From CAYGWP01 sp964353455 (GTDB lineage Bacteria > Planctomycetota > Phycisphaerae > FEN-1346): a stretch of DNA of 22,056 bases. A program made the translations under genes and the position numbers. Location of the stretch: the NCBI GenBank assembly GCA_964353455.1, contig CAYGWP010000406.1, forward strand, positions 1 to 22,056, written 5' to 3'. Under the pieces are notes generated by a model. It worked only from the letters and a program-made list of their open reading frames with translations. It made no database searches and was not told where the DNA came from. Of this stretch, positions 21,332 to 22,056 are shown one piece after another; positions within the stretch are counted from its first letter, which is position 1; each line of letters starts with the position of its first letter.

Positions 21332-22056
21332 TGTCCCCCCTTTCTCGGCCTGGCGTGTCCGCCGCGGATCCAGTCGCGGAACGCCGCCACGCGCAGCCAC
21401 TGCCTGAAAGACACCCGCCCGAAGAGTTGCCTCAACAGGTAGAACGGGCGGAAGTAGAACTTCCGGAACGCCCGCCGCCTGAGCCGCGTGACCTCCTCGC
21501 ACGAGAGCGCCTCGGTTGACATGATGGAATCGCCGCCGAAATCGAACTGCGACCACCGCTCGGCGCGGATGCGGCCGCCATCTTCGGCCCACTCGCCCAG
21601 TTCCGTGCCGGGATACGGGACGGCCGCATAGCATTGCATGTAGTCAAGTCCAAGACTGAGCATGAACCGCATGGTCTCTTCGGCGGTCTCGTTCGTTTCG
21701 CCCGGCAGTCCGAAGATGAAGTGGCCCATCGTCAGGATGCCGGCCTCCCTGCATAGTGCGACCGCGCGGCGGGCATCATCCGGCGTCTGGCGCTTCTTAA
21801 CGGCATCCAGGATCGCCTGGCTGCCGCTCTCGATCCCAAGGCCCAGCAGGTAGCACCCCGCCCTCTTCATGTCCGCAAGGACCTCGGCATCGACGGCCGT
21901 CACGCGCGTCGTGGCAGCCCACTGGATCGGCAGGCCCTTCCTGGCGATGGCGCCGCACACGGCCAGCACGAAGGACCGATCGAGCGTGAACACCTCTTCC
22001 CAGAAGAGGACCTGGTCAATGTTGTGCTTATATACGCATTCCTCAATTTCTCGGAT
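21328..22056 (-). CDS. Radical SAM protein, probably cobalamin-binding type (partial)
   Basis: The right-hand edge cuts this gene, so the N-terminus with the CxxxCxxC cluster and any B12 domain is missing. The visible 242 residues begin IREIEECVYKHNIDQVLFWE and continue VFTLDRSF, then an IQWAATTRV strand, LLGLGIESGSQ (the GxES/GxxSGS region), and MGHFIFGLPGETNET. These are the barrel motifs of the B12-dependent radical SAM group to which BchE and hopanoid or lipid-modifying enzymes belong. The usual DD before the F-T-x-D-R motif is E-E here. It lies upstream of a polyprenyl-phosphate glycosyltransferase with a GTGA overlap, so a lipid or cell-surface modification is the likeliest setting. The substrate is not readable. 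Confidence 0.8.
   Translation of the reverse strand: MREIEECVYKHNIDQVLFWEEVFTLDRSFVLAVCGAIARKGLPIQWAATTRVTAVDAEVLADMKRAGCYLLGLGIESGSQAILDAVKKRQTPDDARRAVALCREAGILTMGHFIFGLPGETNETAEETMRFMLSLGLDYMQCYAAVPYPGTELGEWAEDGGRIRAERWSQFDFGGDSIMSTEALSCEEVTRLRRRAFRKFYFRPFYLLRQLFGRVSFRQWLRVAAFRDWIRGGHARPRKGGQ

Noticed and set aside
1..22056. tRNA or rRNA genes
   Set aside because: I saw no cloverleaf with a CCA-ready end and no rRNA-like conserved stretch, but only by eye.

Overview
The window looks like chromosomal DNA of a high-GC planctomycete, most likely of the Phycisphaerae type and possibly from a metagenome assembly. The evidence is the gene content: a pseudopilin with the H-X9-DG motif, a PQQ-type propeller beginning with WPQFRGPNRDG, a DUF4838 protein, a 3-keto-disaccharide-hydrolase-like (DUF1080-like) protein, Tat-exported carbohydrate-active proteins, and many GC-rich palindromic intergenic repeats. 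I ran no similarity search. All family names come from motifs and my knowledge of the families.

Layout. Positions 1-1141 hold no convincing gene but are packed with repeats: a split repeat around phased T-tracts, an 8-bp tandem repeat, and a patch of inverted and direct repeats. Positions 1142-3444 hold two translationally coupled genes, a GHKL (Bergerat-fold) ATPase and an O-methyltransferase-like protein, in DNA visibly poorer in G+C than the rest (one hand-counted line is 25/60 G+C, against 43/60 in a line of the DUF4838 gene). They form an island-like cassette that could be a defence or modification module. A gene tail (about 3510-3617) survives just downstream of it.

From 3713 to 15528 lies a carbohydrate-handling region. 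It starts with a Tat-exported polysaccharide deacetylase (+) converging on a Gfo/Idh/MocA oxidoreductase (-). A + strand series follows: a DUF1080-like concanavalin-fold protein, an unrecognised exported protein, a PQQ-like propeller, a DUF4838/CBM9-like protein and a sialate-O-acetylesterase-like esterase. After that comes the start of a further exported protein that is cut off after about 15 codons. A convergent minus-strand HEXXH protein runs into the same spot without its own stop codon, so this looks like a rearrangement junction.

From 15529 to 22056 are a pseudopilin (+), a GAF-GGDEF diguanylate cyclase (+), a Tat-exported glycoside-hydrolase-like protein (+), and a minus-strand pair: a radical SAM protein (partial at the right edge) whose stop overlaps the start of a polyprenyl-phosphate-type family 2 glycosyltransferase.

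The most unusual structure is a set of paired-hairpin, REP/BIME-like elements at about 5845-5927, 8156-8283, 9416-9482, 9693-9755 and 18309-18407, with a half-element at 4522-4551. One copy sits in frame inside the propeller gene and apparently adds 23 codons. A related copy lies just after that gene's stop codon.
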